The notes under the pieces: generated by a model
The model's database searches: none
The model's input: the letters and a program-made list of their open reading frames with translations, nothing else
What the model was told of the DNA's origin: nothing
Part shown: in pieces, positions 12,801 to 23,855 of the stretch
How positions within the stretch are numbered: the stretch's first letter is position 1
How the letters are laid out: each line of letters begins with the position of its first letter
DNA from: Brachyhypopomus gauderio
Taxonomy: Eukaryota; Chordata; Actinopteri; Gymnotiformes; Hypopomidae
Assembly (NCBI RefSeq): GCF_052324685.1
Contig: NC_135228.1
Coordinates: 16,467,611-16,531,610, forward strand
Reading direction: 5' to 3'
Length of the DNA stretch: 64,000 bases
Made by a program: the position numbers and the translations under genes

Positions 12801-13642
12801 AAGCCACAGCTAGGATTCAGTGCTGCTTCAGTATCAGTCTTTATTATCACCTACAGAAGACTTAATGTAATATATAACATTAACAGCCCGTGTCTTATTT
12901 TTAAGTGCACACCTGTTAATATTTGGGTACTATACTGATCTTATTTCTTGATTATAGTTTATAGTTGGTTATTTGGTGCATTCATTAATGTTTTTAAAGT
13001 GTTTGTGTGTTTTTGTGTGGGTGAATGGGGATTTGACCCTCAGGCTAAGAAGGAGAGTGTCTATACTTGGCGCATTGAGCTGTCAAAGACAGAAAAGTAC
13101 TGGGACGGCTGGTTCCGGGGCCTGTCCTCTCTCTTTCTCAGCTGCCCTGTGCCAAAGCTACTTCTGCTGGCCGGTGAGCAGCTGTAGACCCACCTCTTAC
13201 ACTTACAGTCCCGTAGTGCTGAAACGAAGAAGGTCACTAGGCATGTTTGTGTGTGCATGTGGTTTTCCTTAGGTATTGACAGACTGGATAAAGAACTGAC
13301 CATAGGACAGATGCAGGGTAAGACATTAATATGTAATTACTGCATGTGCAGAATGTGCAAATTCTGGTATATTGTTGCTGTAAACAGGCTCTGTGTGCCC
13401 TCATGCCCTGTGATGCATTCTGCAGGAAAGTTCCAGATGCAGGTTCTCCCACAATGTGGCCATGCTGTTCATGAGGATGCCCCTGAAAAAGTACGTTTTT
13501 GAATTCATGTGGTTGCTGTGGTTTTGGTTTTTATATATATTTCCTTACTAGACGTATCTGTCCTTAACAGGTAGCCGACGCTTTAGCTACCTTCATGATA
13601 CGGCATAAGTTCACACAATTTAAGGAAGGTTTTCCCTGGTAG
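9891..13642 (+). CDS. ppme1: Protein phosphatase methylesterase 1, 13-exon gene (about 377 aa)
   Basis: PPME1 removes the methyl ester from the C-terminal leucine of the PP2A catalytic subunit. Exons: 9891-9976, 10677-10770, 10977-11069, 11254-11311, 11447-11498, 11579-11733, 11959-12049, 12266-12331, 12422-12548, 13044-13173, 13273-13317, 13426-13490, 13571-13642. All phases match. The alpha/beta-hydrolase features are present: LLLLHGGGHSALSW (oxyanion region), the nucleophile elbow GHSMGG with Ser151, CVIDVVEGT with Asp176, and QCGHAVHEDAP with His345. An acidic loop (IIEEDEEDEEGGE, then KRKK) sits where human PPME1 has one. Human PPME1 is 386 aa. This frame ends EGFPW and lacks an obvious counterpart of the human CVFPGC tail. 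Intron 2 is U12 AT-AC. A partial duplicate of exons 11-13 lies at 26.1-28.1 kb. Confidence 0.96.
10771..10976 (+). other. U12-type AT-AC intron (ppme1 intron 2)
   Basis: The intron starts ATATCCATC (one base off ATATCCTT) right after the GAC of NCKD. It ends CATTGCAC before ACA TTC AGA, giving the conserved KDTFR join. ACCCTTGAC at 10958-10966 resembles the U12 branch site and lies 11 nt from the AC end. No GT/AG pair nearby keeps these residues. At 206 bp it is short. Confidence 0.87.
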
Positions 13643-14210
13643 GTTTATAAAGATACTTTACTTTTTTTTAACTAATTTATTTCTTTTTATTTTTTAACTA
13701 ACAGTCTTTTCAATCTTTTATTTTATTTTTTATATACATAATGGGTTCATTGCCTCTTTTTGCTTTGTCTCTGATCCAGACAATGTGTGCTCTCAATTAG
13801 ACTTCATCCAGCAACGTGATGCCAGAAGACTCATGGAGACCATCCTCTTCATCCGGCCTGCTTCATCTCACTGGGGATAACAATATTACCATTAACACGC
13901 CAGTGTTTCTGCTGCAAACTCTTCTTAGCACTTCATTTTTAAAGAATCTTAAATATTTTTTTTGTATGACTTTAGGTATGATTGATATTGTTGATACAAT
14001 CATAAGTTGTTTAGCGGGACGTGTAGATCTGATGTCACCCATAAACTTTCCTCTTGATCTCAAACTAGCAGGTATTTTATTTATTTTCCACTCCCATCTC
14101 AGTATTTTTGTTCTTTTGCAGCTCATCTAATGCCTTGCTTGTTGGTTGTTGAAGTTAGGGTGATTGCATTACGTTGTGATCTATGTGTTGCTTGTTGATT
14201 TTCAGGAAAA

Positions 14211-14216
14211 AATAAA
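14211..14216 (+). terminator. Polyadenylation signal AATAAA, ppme1
   Basis: Hexamer about 570 bp after the ppme1 stop codon, followed by a T/G-rich stretch. Candidate end of the transcript. Confidence 0.4.
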
Positions 14217-14389
14217 AATGTTTGATCCACTGTTTGCTTATTATTCCTGTTTTGCATTTCAGGGAGAAAATAGAATAAAGTATTTCTTAGAATTGTTTTG
14301 CACAATTGTCCTCTGAAGCAGTTGTTTGTTGGTGTACGGGGGTTGGGTGGTTTTGGAATGAAACCGATGTTGCCTATAAAGTATTTCCT

Positions 14390-14535
14390 AATAATAATAA
14401 TATTAAGTTCCATTTGTATAGCACCTTTCAAGATGCTCAAGGATGCTTTCCAGATGCAAAAACAAAAATACGCAAACTAACAAACAATACAAAAAATACA
14501 AAACAGGCAACACCAACACAAACAGATTAAATAAA
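14390..14535 (-). repeat. 3'-tail fragment of an L2-type LINE
   Basis: An AAT microsatellite followed by TTTGTATAGCACCTTTCAAGATGCTCAAGG, the tail typical of fish L2-like LINEs read in antisense. A similar tail is at 29562-29650 and another ends the full LINE at 56562. Only the tail is present. Confidence 0.5.
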
Positions 14536-14689
14536 TTGAAGCCTAAGTTTCAAAGTGTTTCCTAAGGAAAAAAATGAGGGTGACGGCTTATAAGTTTCAC
14601 AGAGTAATGTAAGCTGCATATTTTCCTGAAAATCAGTTTAACTTAAATAGTCAAATTGGGAATAAGGATTTTGAATATATAGTCACTGA

Positions 14690-14970
14690 GCTCTCAATAC
14701 TGTTGAAATCATGTCTACTGCATGGCTTCTGGCATGGACATGCTCCTTCAGGACATGTTCTTAAAATAATTTCAGTAATCCAGTACTACTGTCTAAAAGG
14801 TTGGTCTTCAGTATTATGTTATGACAAAAGTTGCAGGAAAACAGCAAAGTTGTTACGAACAAATCCTTTATGAATATCAATTTATTGTGTCCCGGGTTGC
14901 TTCATAAACACCACGGATGGTATTGTACGGATGGTACAAAAATAGTTGAAAGAAAGGAGAGGTCTTTGTT
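14690..14970. repeat. Dispersed repeat, copy 1 (partner at 49826-50110)
   Basis: About 280 bp align well with 49826-50110, sharing for example TGTCTACTGCATGGCTTCTGGCATGG and GGTTGGTCTTCAGTATTATG. No family recognised. The partner copy abuts the 3' part of an L2 LINE, so it may be the tail of a LINE family. Confidence 0.6.
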
Positions 14971-15650
14971 ATTTAGCATGGTATTCACTACAAGTTTACA
15001 AAACATGACACCAAATGTAAGTAACCCCCTAAATGAGATTTATTTTAATCCCACACGTTAAAAGACAAAGATAAAACTTTATTAATTTTATTTTTTATGA
15101 AGTTATCCCTTGCATAATGAAAGAGACTTTTAATTTGAATTTAGTAATGAGTGTTCGCAACAGAGCTCGAAACTTCGTCAAAAACGTAAATGGTCAGAGC
15201 GAACTACGGAGTGAGTAAGCGTGTTATCGGCAATTGTCTAAAAGATTTAAGGTTTGCGCTCCCATTTGTAGAGGAACAAGGTAAGAAATTGATTGTGCGG
15301 GTGTTATATTTGTTAAATGGATTTCTTTGTGCAAAGGAGTAAGAGTTATTCAGTTTTAATCTGGTCATAGGAGCGAGCTAGTTACTAGCTAAGGAATAAC
15401 ACTATGATAACGAACACGTTTAACTACTCCAAATGATTTGCGTTTGAGAAAACACGCTTGGGTGGAAATTTGACATTTATTGTAGTTTTATTTTTGTTTT
15501 CTACAGCTCTTACAGTGGTTTGTTAATCCACATTGCTGTACTACAATAAAAAAGGATAAACCATCAGTGAATGGGTCACCTCACAGGGTGCTGACGTATT
15601 TCCGCTTAAATATTAGCCAGGTCAGCCACTTCCGCTTCCACACTGTTGTG
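14971..15650. other. No gene seen; 5' flank of the THAP transposon
   Basis: Contains no supported ORF or repeat. The left end of the THAP element should lie here, but I could not find matching terminal inverted repeats by eye. Confidence 0.35.
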
Positions 15651-15658
15651 TAGAGTTT

Positions 15659-17453
15659 ATGGAAGTCGTGATAATGTCTCACGCAAAGAAGTTTAAGTAT
15701 CAGCGAGCCGACAGCACTACAGCTGAACATTGTTGTGTACCCTTGTGTCAGGCCTCCAGTAAGTACAACAAAGTACTTAGTTTTCATACGTTTCCCTCCA
15801 ATGCGGAAAACCGGGCTAAATGGATTGTTGCTATCCGGAGGGAGAACTTTACAATCACTCCGCATACACGCGTATGTAGCCGGCATTTCAGGAAAGAGGA
15901 TTTGCGTGAACCAGACTCCGAGTCAGGACGGCGACGGTTGAAGAAGGGAGCGGTGCCGATGTTATTTGAGTGGAACAATTTCTCCGTCCCACTTTCAAGA
16001 CCGGGAGTTTGGGAGAGGAGAAAGCGACCATCTGAGGGTGACACACCTTTCACGGAGGCTGATAGACTCCCCGAGGACCACGACTACGCTTCGGCTACAG
16101 ATCCCGCTGCTGTCGACTTGGTTCTCAAAGAAAATGCGCTTCTTAGAGAGGAGATCCTCCAGCTGAAGCAAAAAATTGAGAAGCTTCCTCTGGAGCATCG
16201 GTTTGGCATTCACCGCTTTGCTGGCTCGGACAGTGATATTCGATTTTATACAAGGTAAGATGTTTAGCATCATGATGCACTAAACTTATAACATAAGTAA
16301 TGTAAACATACATTATACATACATACATACATACACACATTAAACATACATACTGTATGTTCACCTTCATTATATGCTCTCTCTTTCAAATATACACTTG
16401 TTACTATTAAAATTAAGTTTTGAATAAGCACTGATACAAATTTTGATCATAAAAGTAATTTTTTCTTTTAGGTTTGCATCCTATGACCTCCTTATGCGCT
16501 TCTGGGCCTTAATAGAGCCCTGTCTGCCATCTATGGTCAGTGTCACACAAGCAAAGAGAGGCACCTTTGCAGAGCCAAGTTCCACTGTGGTAAGTACTCT
16601 TTGTTGTTATCGCAATTATGATTATAAGGACCATACAACATAACTATGACCTGGATAATGGCTTATAGAAAATTAACATAGACATGTAATTTTGTCTTGT
16701 GTTTTTTTTTAGACTCGTAACCTGCAGCCCATAGATGAGATGTTCATGTTTCTGAACTATCTTGCACTGGGTTTAAAACAGCATGACCTTGCTGACCGGT
16801 TTCGTGTCCACCAGTCCACAGTCAGTCGGGTTATTACAACGTGGAGCAACTTTTTATATGCTGTCCTGGGGTCAGTGAGGATCTGGATGCCAGAGGAAAA
16901 AATAAGGGAACATCTGCCAGCAGAGTTCAAGGACTATGCAGACACTACAGTCATCCTGGACTGCACAGAGCTGAGGTGCCAGTGCCCCTCATCACCTCTT
17001 CAAAGTGAAGTGTTTTCTGTATACAAGTCTCACTGTACACTTAAAGGGCTGCTTGGTGTTGCTCCTCATGGGCCTGTCACATTCATCTCTCCACTGTATG
17101 CTGGATCCATCAGTGATAAACAAATCATAAGAGAGTCTGGAATTCTCTCCCTGTTGAGACCTGGGATGGCCATCATGGCCAATCGAGAATTCCTTTTTGA
17201 TGACTTTGTCCCATGTAAAATCTACAGGCCACCATTTCTTTCTGGAAGATTCCAGATGCCTGCCTGTGAGGTCAGGGAGACCCAGGCCATCGCCCGCCTC
17301 AGGGTGCATGTGGAACGCCTTATACGTCGAGTGAAGGAACACAAATTCTTTGACACAGAGATTCCTATTTGGCTTTTTGGCAACATTAATCAGCTCTATA
17401 CAGTGGCATGTCTGCTGACAAACTATGAAAATGGGCCTCTTGTAAAGGCTTGA
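15659..17453 (+). CDS. THAP-domain DDE transposase (ISL2EU/IS4EU-like DNA transposon), three exons
   Basis: Exons 15659-16254, 16472-16589 and 16713-17453 join in frame to about 484 aa. Residues about 20-105 form a THAP zinc finger: C-x4-C in CCVPLC, a conserved W (KWIVAI), then C-x2-H in CSRHF, and FHTFP. A short coiled coil (ENALLREEILQLKQKIEKL) ends exon 1. Exon 3 carries a helix-turn-helix (RFRVHQSTVSRVITTW) and a DDE_Tnp_4-type nuclease fold: DCTEL, GSISDKQI, and a C-terminal HVERLI. The position that is Asp in related proteins (MADRGF type) reads MANREF here, so one acidic catalytic residue appears to be Asn. Reading frames and splice sites are otherwise intact. A domesticated host gene is possible but less likely. 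An in-frame ATG at 15674 could also be the start. Confidence 0.85.
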
Positions 17454-18886
17454 ACAATGAAGCAAGGCTCAACATCTTCTGCTGGGCTTTTTTGAAGGTG
17501 GAAAAGTTGTTGATGTTTATTTCATTTGTTTATTTAATTTTTATTACATTTTTTTAAACATTGTAACAGTATTTAACTGTATTTTTGCTCTTGTGTTTAT
17601 TTGCTCTTGCTTCATATGGATTGCGCTGCTGTAACACACGATTTTCCCTCTGGGATAAATAAAGCTATCTATCTATCTATCTATCCATTCATCCATCCAT
17701 CCAAAAATCAACAGAGGATGTAATGTAATTATCTGTAGTTAAGTATGTATTCATGTACATTTTTGTACATTAAATGTGGTTTACATGTGTTGTGACCAAA
17801 TGCTGATTTACTGCAATAAATTCTCTGTTTAAGTACTGTTTAATTTATTTTAATAAAAATTTGTCACCCACCTGAGAGTTCTGATTACTTACCATACTGT
17901 ATCAATTACACGACACTGACCAGATTAATGCTAATTTCTTTATTATAATAATTTATTTTCTATAAAATTATTACATGCATATCTTTTCAATGAATATAAT
18001 TACAGCTATAATAAAACAACAATGAAATATATTTAAACACAACAGCTGAAACTGAATCCAGTGCAGTGAAACACATTTGTATACACACACAGGTCAAGTG
18101 AGCACAAGTGCCCGGAGCGATGAGCAGTCTCTACAGCGCCCGGGGAGCAATTCGGGCTGAAGTGCCCTTGGGAAAGGCACCTAACCCTGAATTGTGATGG
18201 TGATGAAGCTGACTAACACGGAATGCGGAAGGGAGCGTGCATATAGGGGGGACTGAATGGGGTGCAGGAAGGGGAGAGAGGACAGACCCTAGTTGGATCT
18301 AGATCCAACTCCTCCCACTGTCGTGTTTTCATTGGTCAGTAATTACACTACGCAGGAGTTGTATCAGATCAGCCATTCAAATCACTGTTGCCGTCCTAAA
18401 TTACTATTCTTATTTACTCACTTGCCGTTCATTTGTGAACAATCACGAATGTGAAAGTAAGTTCATAATAAACCAATTTTCATCTTGCTAATGCTATTAA
18501 CTAGTTTCCTTTGGTGATTATACTAAATCTGACTGTTTCTGTTTGCACGAACAACCACTGTTAAGTTTATCTAATCTAGGTGTCTAAGTAAGTGACGGTA
18601 AAAACTGATGTTAGAAGATGAGTGGTTAGCTAAACAGAATACAGATGTATTAAATACTTATGTATGTTGTGTTCTTCATATTGGACATAAACTGTTAAAT
18701 TAATTAGTGTTTGCTGTAGTTACTTATAATTTGTAATGGTTGTGCTGTTTGGTACCATATGGACACGTCAAGGGGGGTTATTCAGTAGTGCGTGCATGTA
18801 ACGGCCATGGTCCTCATTAACCAGTTCACTGAAAAACTTCACAACAACTAATATAATGCTATTTATATTTTTCCATCCATCTATAG
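17454..18886. other. Non-coding flank with short repeats and a 20-bp palindrome
   Basis: After the THAP stop there is an AT-rich tail, a TCTA/TCCA microsatellite at about 17664-17702, and several AATAAA motifs near 17816 and 17853. The stretch 18100-18190 resembles a common teleost dispersed repeat (GGGGAGCAATT, GAAGTGCCCTTGGGAAAGGCACC). A perfect 20-bp palindrome lies at 18291-18310 (AGTTGGATCT and its mirror complement). No gene is called. Confidence 0.5.
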
Positions 18887-19210
18887 ATGCATATCACAGT
18901 TTTGAAAAAAGGACAGACGCCTTCAGTTGTGCAGTGCACTACATGTTGTAGTAAATACAACTGTCCATTCTGCATACCTGAAGTGTACTGTCCTAACGAA
19001 TTTCATCATGTACAAAACCACGTGACCAATCACATAAGACTAGCAGTGGATCATGATCATTATTCCTGTCCACTTTTACGTTTCCTTGTAAACTTAATAA
19101 AAACGTGCATTGTGTTATATAACATACATTTTTTGTCATTTCATTTCAGCATGCCACCAAAGAAAAAAATTAAAGCACAGGACACAATGCTCCTGAGTTT
19201 TTTTTTTTAA
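18887..19210 (+). CDS. Small ORF with zinc-finger-like Cys/His spacing, function unknown
   Basis: The 107-aa frame has CTTCC...YNCPFC then H/H pairs (FHHVQNHVTNH, VDHDHYSCPLL). This recalls Cys/His-rich modules found in transposon-linked fish proteins. An acceptor-like CTATAG precedes the ATG, so it may be an internal exon. The second half (FLSFHFSMPPKKKIK) looks random. It lies between two DNA transposons and is probably a fragment of one. Confidence 0.25.
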   Translation: MHITVLKKGQTPSVVQCTTCCSKYNCPFCIPEVYCPNEFHHVQNHVTNHIRLAVDHDHYSCPLLRFLVNLIKTCIVLYNIHFLSFHFSMPPKKKIKAQDTMLLSFFF

Positions 19211-20128
19211 GAGTGGAGATAATACAACAGAGTTTAGACATAATAATAAAAAATAAAAATAATCTTAATAAATCAAACCTGCTATATTATTTAAAATATT
19301 ATGCATCACCTTATTAGGAGAGTACTGGTACAAAGAGGGAAATTACTTTCTTAAATGAATTAGTAATGATTATGTTTACATATGTGCGTTTTCTCAAGCA
19401 TTTTGCACATACAGGGTAGTTAAAAATCTGATCACCTACCAAATCAAGTATTTGAAACATCCTCTACATACAGTGTATATTTTATCCAAAGAACCCTGAA
19501 ATAGCAGACAAAGGAGGAGAAACAGGTGGGACAGCAGGGTGTGAGGTGAGGTTTTAAAATTGACTCATGATTGTAATGGATTAAATCCAGAAAAGAAATA
19601 AAACAGAATAAATGGAAATAATACAATGTGCTTAATTTCTCATTAGCCCATAAATGTATTGTTGGTAGACTCATTTGTGCCTGCTGCACTCATCAGCTGC
19701 ACCAGGACGCTGTCCTGCACATTTTTTGTGCCTTAGCTTTAAAATGAGCTGCAATGATATTCAGAAACTTTACCTTAGACCTGCATCGCTTAAGCCATAT
19801 ATTGTGTTTTAGGAGCAGGAAGGCAGCAGCCATATAGAGACAGGAGAAAAGTTGGAGACAAGACATGAGGTGAGACAGTGTATGAACATTTGTGCAAATC
19901 ATTTTGCAACTTTAAAATTAAAGGTTTTGTATCTCACAAAACTCTAATATAAATTTAGAGTAACTGCCATTGGTGTTTTCTTTGAAAAAACATTGTAAAC
20001 ATTCACGGCATGTAGGCCCATCAAGAGGGAGAGAGATGTGCAGACCAACAGGTAAGAGAGTGTGAAAAAGTGAAAATTTTGTAAGTTTGACAAAAATAAG
20101 AGCAGAGATTTCACAACATTGTGGCAGT
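19211..20128. other. No feature seen
   Basis: AT-rich sequence before the hAT-like coding remnant. It probably includes the left non-coding end of that element, but no terminal inverted repeat could be assigned. Confidence 0.35.
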
Positions 20129-20129
20129 T

Positions 20130-22214
20130 ATGGAGAAAGTGTTGTCTCTTTACTTTAGGGGAGCAGAAAACAGAACTAGGGACATAGAGTTCAGTGATGT
20201 TGAAGATTCAGGTCAGAGGACAGGGCCATATCAGCCATACCCACAATTCATACAGACTCAAGTACTGTCTAACAGAGTTTTAAGTTTCCAAGAGAGGTGG
20301 TACAAAGAATTTCCCTGGCTGCATTATGATGTTTTGCAAAAAGGGGTCTTGTGTTTTTATTGCAAGAAAGTGTATAAAAAAAAACCCCACACCATTTGCA
20401 ACAAAAGCAGAGCCTGCCTTTATCACTACTGGATTTAGAAATTGGAAAAGAGCAATTGAAAAATTCAAAGCACATGAAAGTAGTCATGCACACTGTCATG
20501 CTGTCTCTGTGACTGCACGGGAAAAGCACCCTGTAGATGCACAATTGTCCAGTGCTTTGACAAACCAACAAGCAGACAATAGGCACTGTCTTGGGAAAAT
20601 AGTCAGTTCCATAAAATATTTAGCATGACAGGGACAGGCCTTAAGAGGGCATATGGATGAAGATGGTAATTTATACCAGCTCTTAAAAGACAAGGCAGAA
20701 GATGATGTCCTTTTAGCCAAGCCCACAGATCCAGAATGAAGTTCTCTCCATAATGAGCAATAGTATTGTTCGTGGAATAGCTGACACAATTAGGAATCTA
20801 CCCATTCTTCAGTATGGAATTATCATGGATGGAACGCAAGACATTTCTGGGCAGGAACAAGAAAGCATTTGCCTGCGTTACATAGACAATGAAGCCACAT
20901 GAAGAATTCATTGGTTTGTACAATGTGTCAGAAACAACAGGAAAAGGCCTTGCTAAAGTAGCTATGAATGTTCTGCTGAGATTTAATTTACCAGTCCACG
21001 GTTTACGAGGTCAAACTTATGATGGGGCTGCTAATATCTGCCAAATGCCGTAAATGTAATATGTCTGGAAAGCATAATGGAGCACAGGCACTGATAAAAC
21101 AACATCAACCACTAGCACTCTATGTTCACTGTGGAGCCCACTGTACTAATTTAATTGCACAGAAAGCTTGCTTAGCCTCTGTTTAGATCAGAGACTCCTT
21201 GGATTGGGTCCACCAGTTAGGAGTCCTATTGTCACAGTCAGGGAAGTTTAAAGAGATTCATGCAGCGATTGCTCAGGCAGAGAATACATCCTGTATCACA
21301 ATAAAACCACTCTGTCCAACAAGATGGACAATACGGAACAAAACCATCACAGCTGTCTTATCACAGTATGAGTCAGTGCTAGCTAGCTTGGAGGAGATGG
21401 CCTCAGGTGCCTCCAACACAGCATCTGCTGCTAATGGGTTGCTAGGGCAGTTTCGTAAAGGTAAAACTGTGTTGGGCCTGAAACTTGCCTCACCACTGCT
21501 TCATGAGCTTGAGTGCCTTAACATCTCTTTTCAGAAGAGAACTGAAACAGTGGCTGGCATGAATACTGCTGTTGAAGTTGTCAGGACCTCACTCAAGGGA
21601 AAAAGAAATGAAGCAAGCTTTGAAACCTTGTTTGAAGAAGCGACTGCAGTGGTTCAGTCTTTAGGTATTAAGCCCATTTCAACTCCACAGAGCAGACCAC
21701 CCCCAAAGTGCTTCACTGATGGAGCTAAAGCACATCAGCCTATATCTGCAAAGGACCATTACAGAGTGGAATTCTTCAAAGTCCTAGATACTGTAGATGC
21801 AAAGTTCTCTTGCTGCTTAATCAGGATGGTTTGCTGACTATGCAAAAATTGGAAGAGATACTTTTGAGTGGTGTGATGGATCCTGAGTCATTGATAAATA
21901 CTCAAGAGTTGAACAGAGAGTCACTTACAGTGCAGCTGTCTATGTTCCGACTGAACAACTCATTCAGTAACAGTGCAGAGGCTGCAGAGATAATTTGTGC
22001 TTTGCCTTCAAAGGTACGTGTATTATTTGGGCAAGTGGAAGCTCTGGTCAGGCTCCTTTTAGTAGTCCCTGTTTCATCCTCTGAGGCAGAGAGAAGTTTT
22101 AGTGGACTCCGCAGGCTCAAGACGTGGCTCCGCTCTACCATGTCTCAAAACAAACTTAACCATGTCGCTATCTGTCATGTACATCAAAATAAACTTGATT
22201 TGTTGGATAAAAAG
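20130..22214 (+). pseudogene. Decayed hAT-superfamily transposase (ZMYM/DUF4371 type)
   Basis: Coding blocks follow the order of a hAT transposase with an N-terminal TTF-type zinc finger. About 20280-20510 gives RWYKEFPWLHYD, LCFYCKKVY, FRNWKRAIEKFKAHESS. A DUF4371-like core follows at about 20740-21180 (IIMDGTQDISGQEQES, GQTYDGAANI, YVHCGAHCTNL). The C-terminal hAT dimerisation block is at 22020-22200 (PVSSSEAERSFSGLRRLKTWLRSTM). The frame changes near 20400, breaks around 20630 and 21180 and shifts again near 21820, so at least four disruptions are present. The DDE/RNase H core is incomplete as an enzyme. The frame ends in a stop supplied by the MITE at 22215. Confidence 0.82.
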
Positions 22215-22390
22215 TAGTGCTGTCAATTCCAGGTGCTGTGATTAAAAGTCCTCACCAGGATTTTGCTCAGGCTTCCTGGATTGTGTTGATTCCACTAATT
22301 TTACCTGGATTGCTAATTAGAAAATCTAGCAAGCTTGAGCAAAATCCTGGTTAGGACTTTTAATCGCGGCACCTGGAATTGACAGCACTA
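22215..22390. mobile_element. 176-bp hAT-type MITE (foldback) with 8-bp target duplication
   Basis: The ends are TAGTGCTGTCAATTCC and its exact inverse, GGAATTGACAGCACTA. The two arms pair over about 60 bp each, leaving a loop of about 55 bp. The flanks carry a perfect 8-bp duplication, ATAAAAAG (22207-22214 and 22391-22398), as expected for hAT integration. It has no coding capacity. Its first three bases (TAG) form the stop codon of the upstream hAT transposase frame. Confidence 0.92.
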
Positions 22391-22537
22391 ATAAAAAGAC
22401 AATCTGCAAGGATTTTGTAATGGTGAATGATAAGAGAAGAAAATATTTTGGTTCTCTATAATCCATAAAATTTATTTACAGTTTGTGGACAACAGTGTTA
22501 TGTATTATTGAGTATCTTGTTTAGTTTAAAAAGTGTC

Positions 22538-22860
22538 TGTCACGTTGAGGACCCCGGCCCCTCCCTTTTGGGCGTGTGTCTACGTCGTCTGCGTCTACTC
22601 GTCTGCGTCTGTGGATCTCCGTGGGTGTGGTTATGTCTTGTGATAATCCGTCTCACCCGTGGCTCGTCTTGTAATCACACGGGGCTTATTTGGTTTGTCT
22701 ATTTAATGTCCTGTGCTCGTCGTTGTCTAAAGTCTACACGTTGCCGTGTATGTTTCATGTTCTGTGTGCGCTATAAGCGTTATTTGTATAAATAAAAGTG
22801 ACGTCCTGACGCAAAGCAGAGGATTACGTCTCATCCTTCGTCGCTCAGACAAACGTCACA
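22538..22860 (+). mobile_element. Solo LTR, family A
   Basis: The 323-bp sequence begins TGTCACGTTGAGGACC and ends CGTCACA. It matches the LTRs of the element at 33818-36130. A 5-bp target duplication GTGTC flanks it (22533-22537, 22861-22865). Only the LTR remains, the usual result of LTR-LTR recombination. It is clearly more diverged from the other family A LTRs than they are from each other. Confidence 0.9.
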
Positions 22861-22865
22861 GTGTC

Positions 22866-23094
22866 ATTTAATATGGATTTATTTAATAATAAACATAAGT
22901 TCAGAAAATGTTGTATTTTGTTTATTTATTTATTTGCAATTTACCGTAATTCCACAAATGTTCTATGTCACTACTATACAGTGATTAACTACTTTACCTA
23001 CAGTGGAATAACTTTATAGTAATATTTTAAAAGATAGGGTGGGCTTTGATTTTATAGCAAATGTGTCCCCCCCCCCAATGTAAAACTCACTCCT
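22866..23094. other. No feature seen
   Basis: Short AT-rich spacer between the solo LTR and the first receptor duplication unit. Confidence 0.3.
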
Positions 23095-23855
23095 ACACCC
23101 TTGAATACACAATATACAATGCAATACAGATCTGGGAAGAGGAGGTAATAATAATAAGAATGTGTCTTGAGGAAACATTGCAACAACAAAGTTTGTACAT
23201 ATTTGCTGTTAAAAAATTAATAAATTTATTTGTTATGATCATAATTATTTTTACAGGATGCATAGATGTACTGTTGTTTTGTGTCTCCTGAAATGCTGTA
23301 CATATTGCTGAAGTACAGTTGCCCTGCTATGTTGTGTCCTTTTAAATTTTCCATCTTGAAAATAAATGAAAAATAATTGTCCATGGAAAATAAAAGTAAA
23401 GGACGTTTGAACCACTGCTGCATTACTGTTCCTCATTTGTGTTCATGGACAACTAGACAAGCCCTTTCACACAAGTGTCAACAACAACTGTAAAAACCTA
23501 GATGTCTCTTGATTATTTGCGGTTGTTTTCAATGTAAAATGTGACTGATCATTCATATTAATATATGCCTGCTGACTTGTTAACAGCAGCTTATATAATC
23601 TGTTAATAGCAGCTTTGACAAGGCCTAACAATTTAAGTTGCACTGAAACAAGCACATCAAATAAGATTCATAATATACAGTAATCTTCATCACCATAAAT
23701 ATTACATAACACAACATAGCAAGTTTGAATGTTAGTCAAAATTTTCTTTATGGTAGCAAAAATAGTATTTTAACCAAATAAGGGTCTTCTGCGATGAAGG
23801 CTATACATTTAAAAAACCCATATAGCTTTACTGAACTACAAACAGCAGTAGTAAT

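Noticed and set aside
13816-14130. 104-aa frame after ppme1
   Set aside because: Within the ppme1 3' UTR region, low-complexity hydrophobic product, no homologue recognised.
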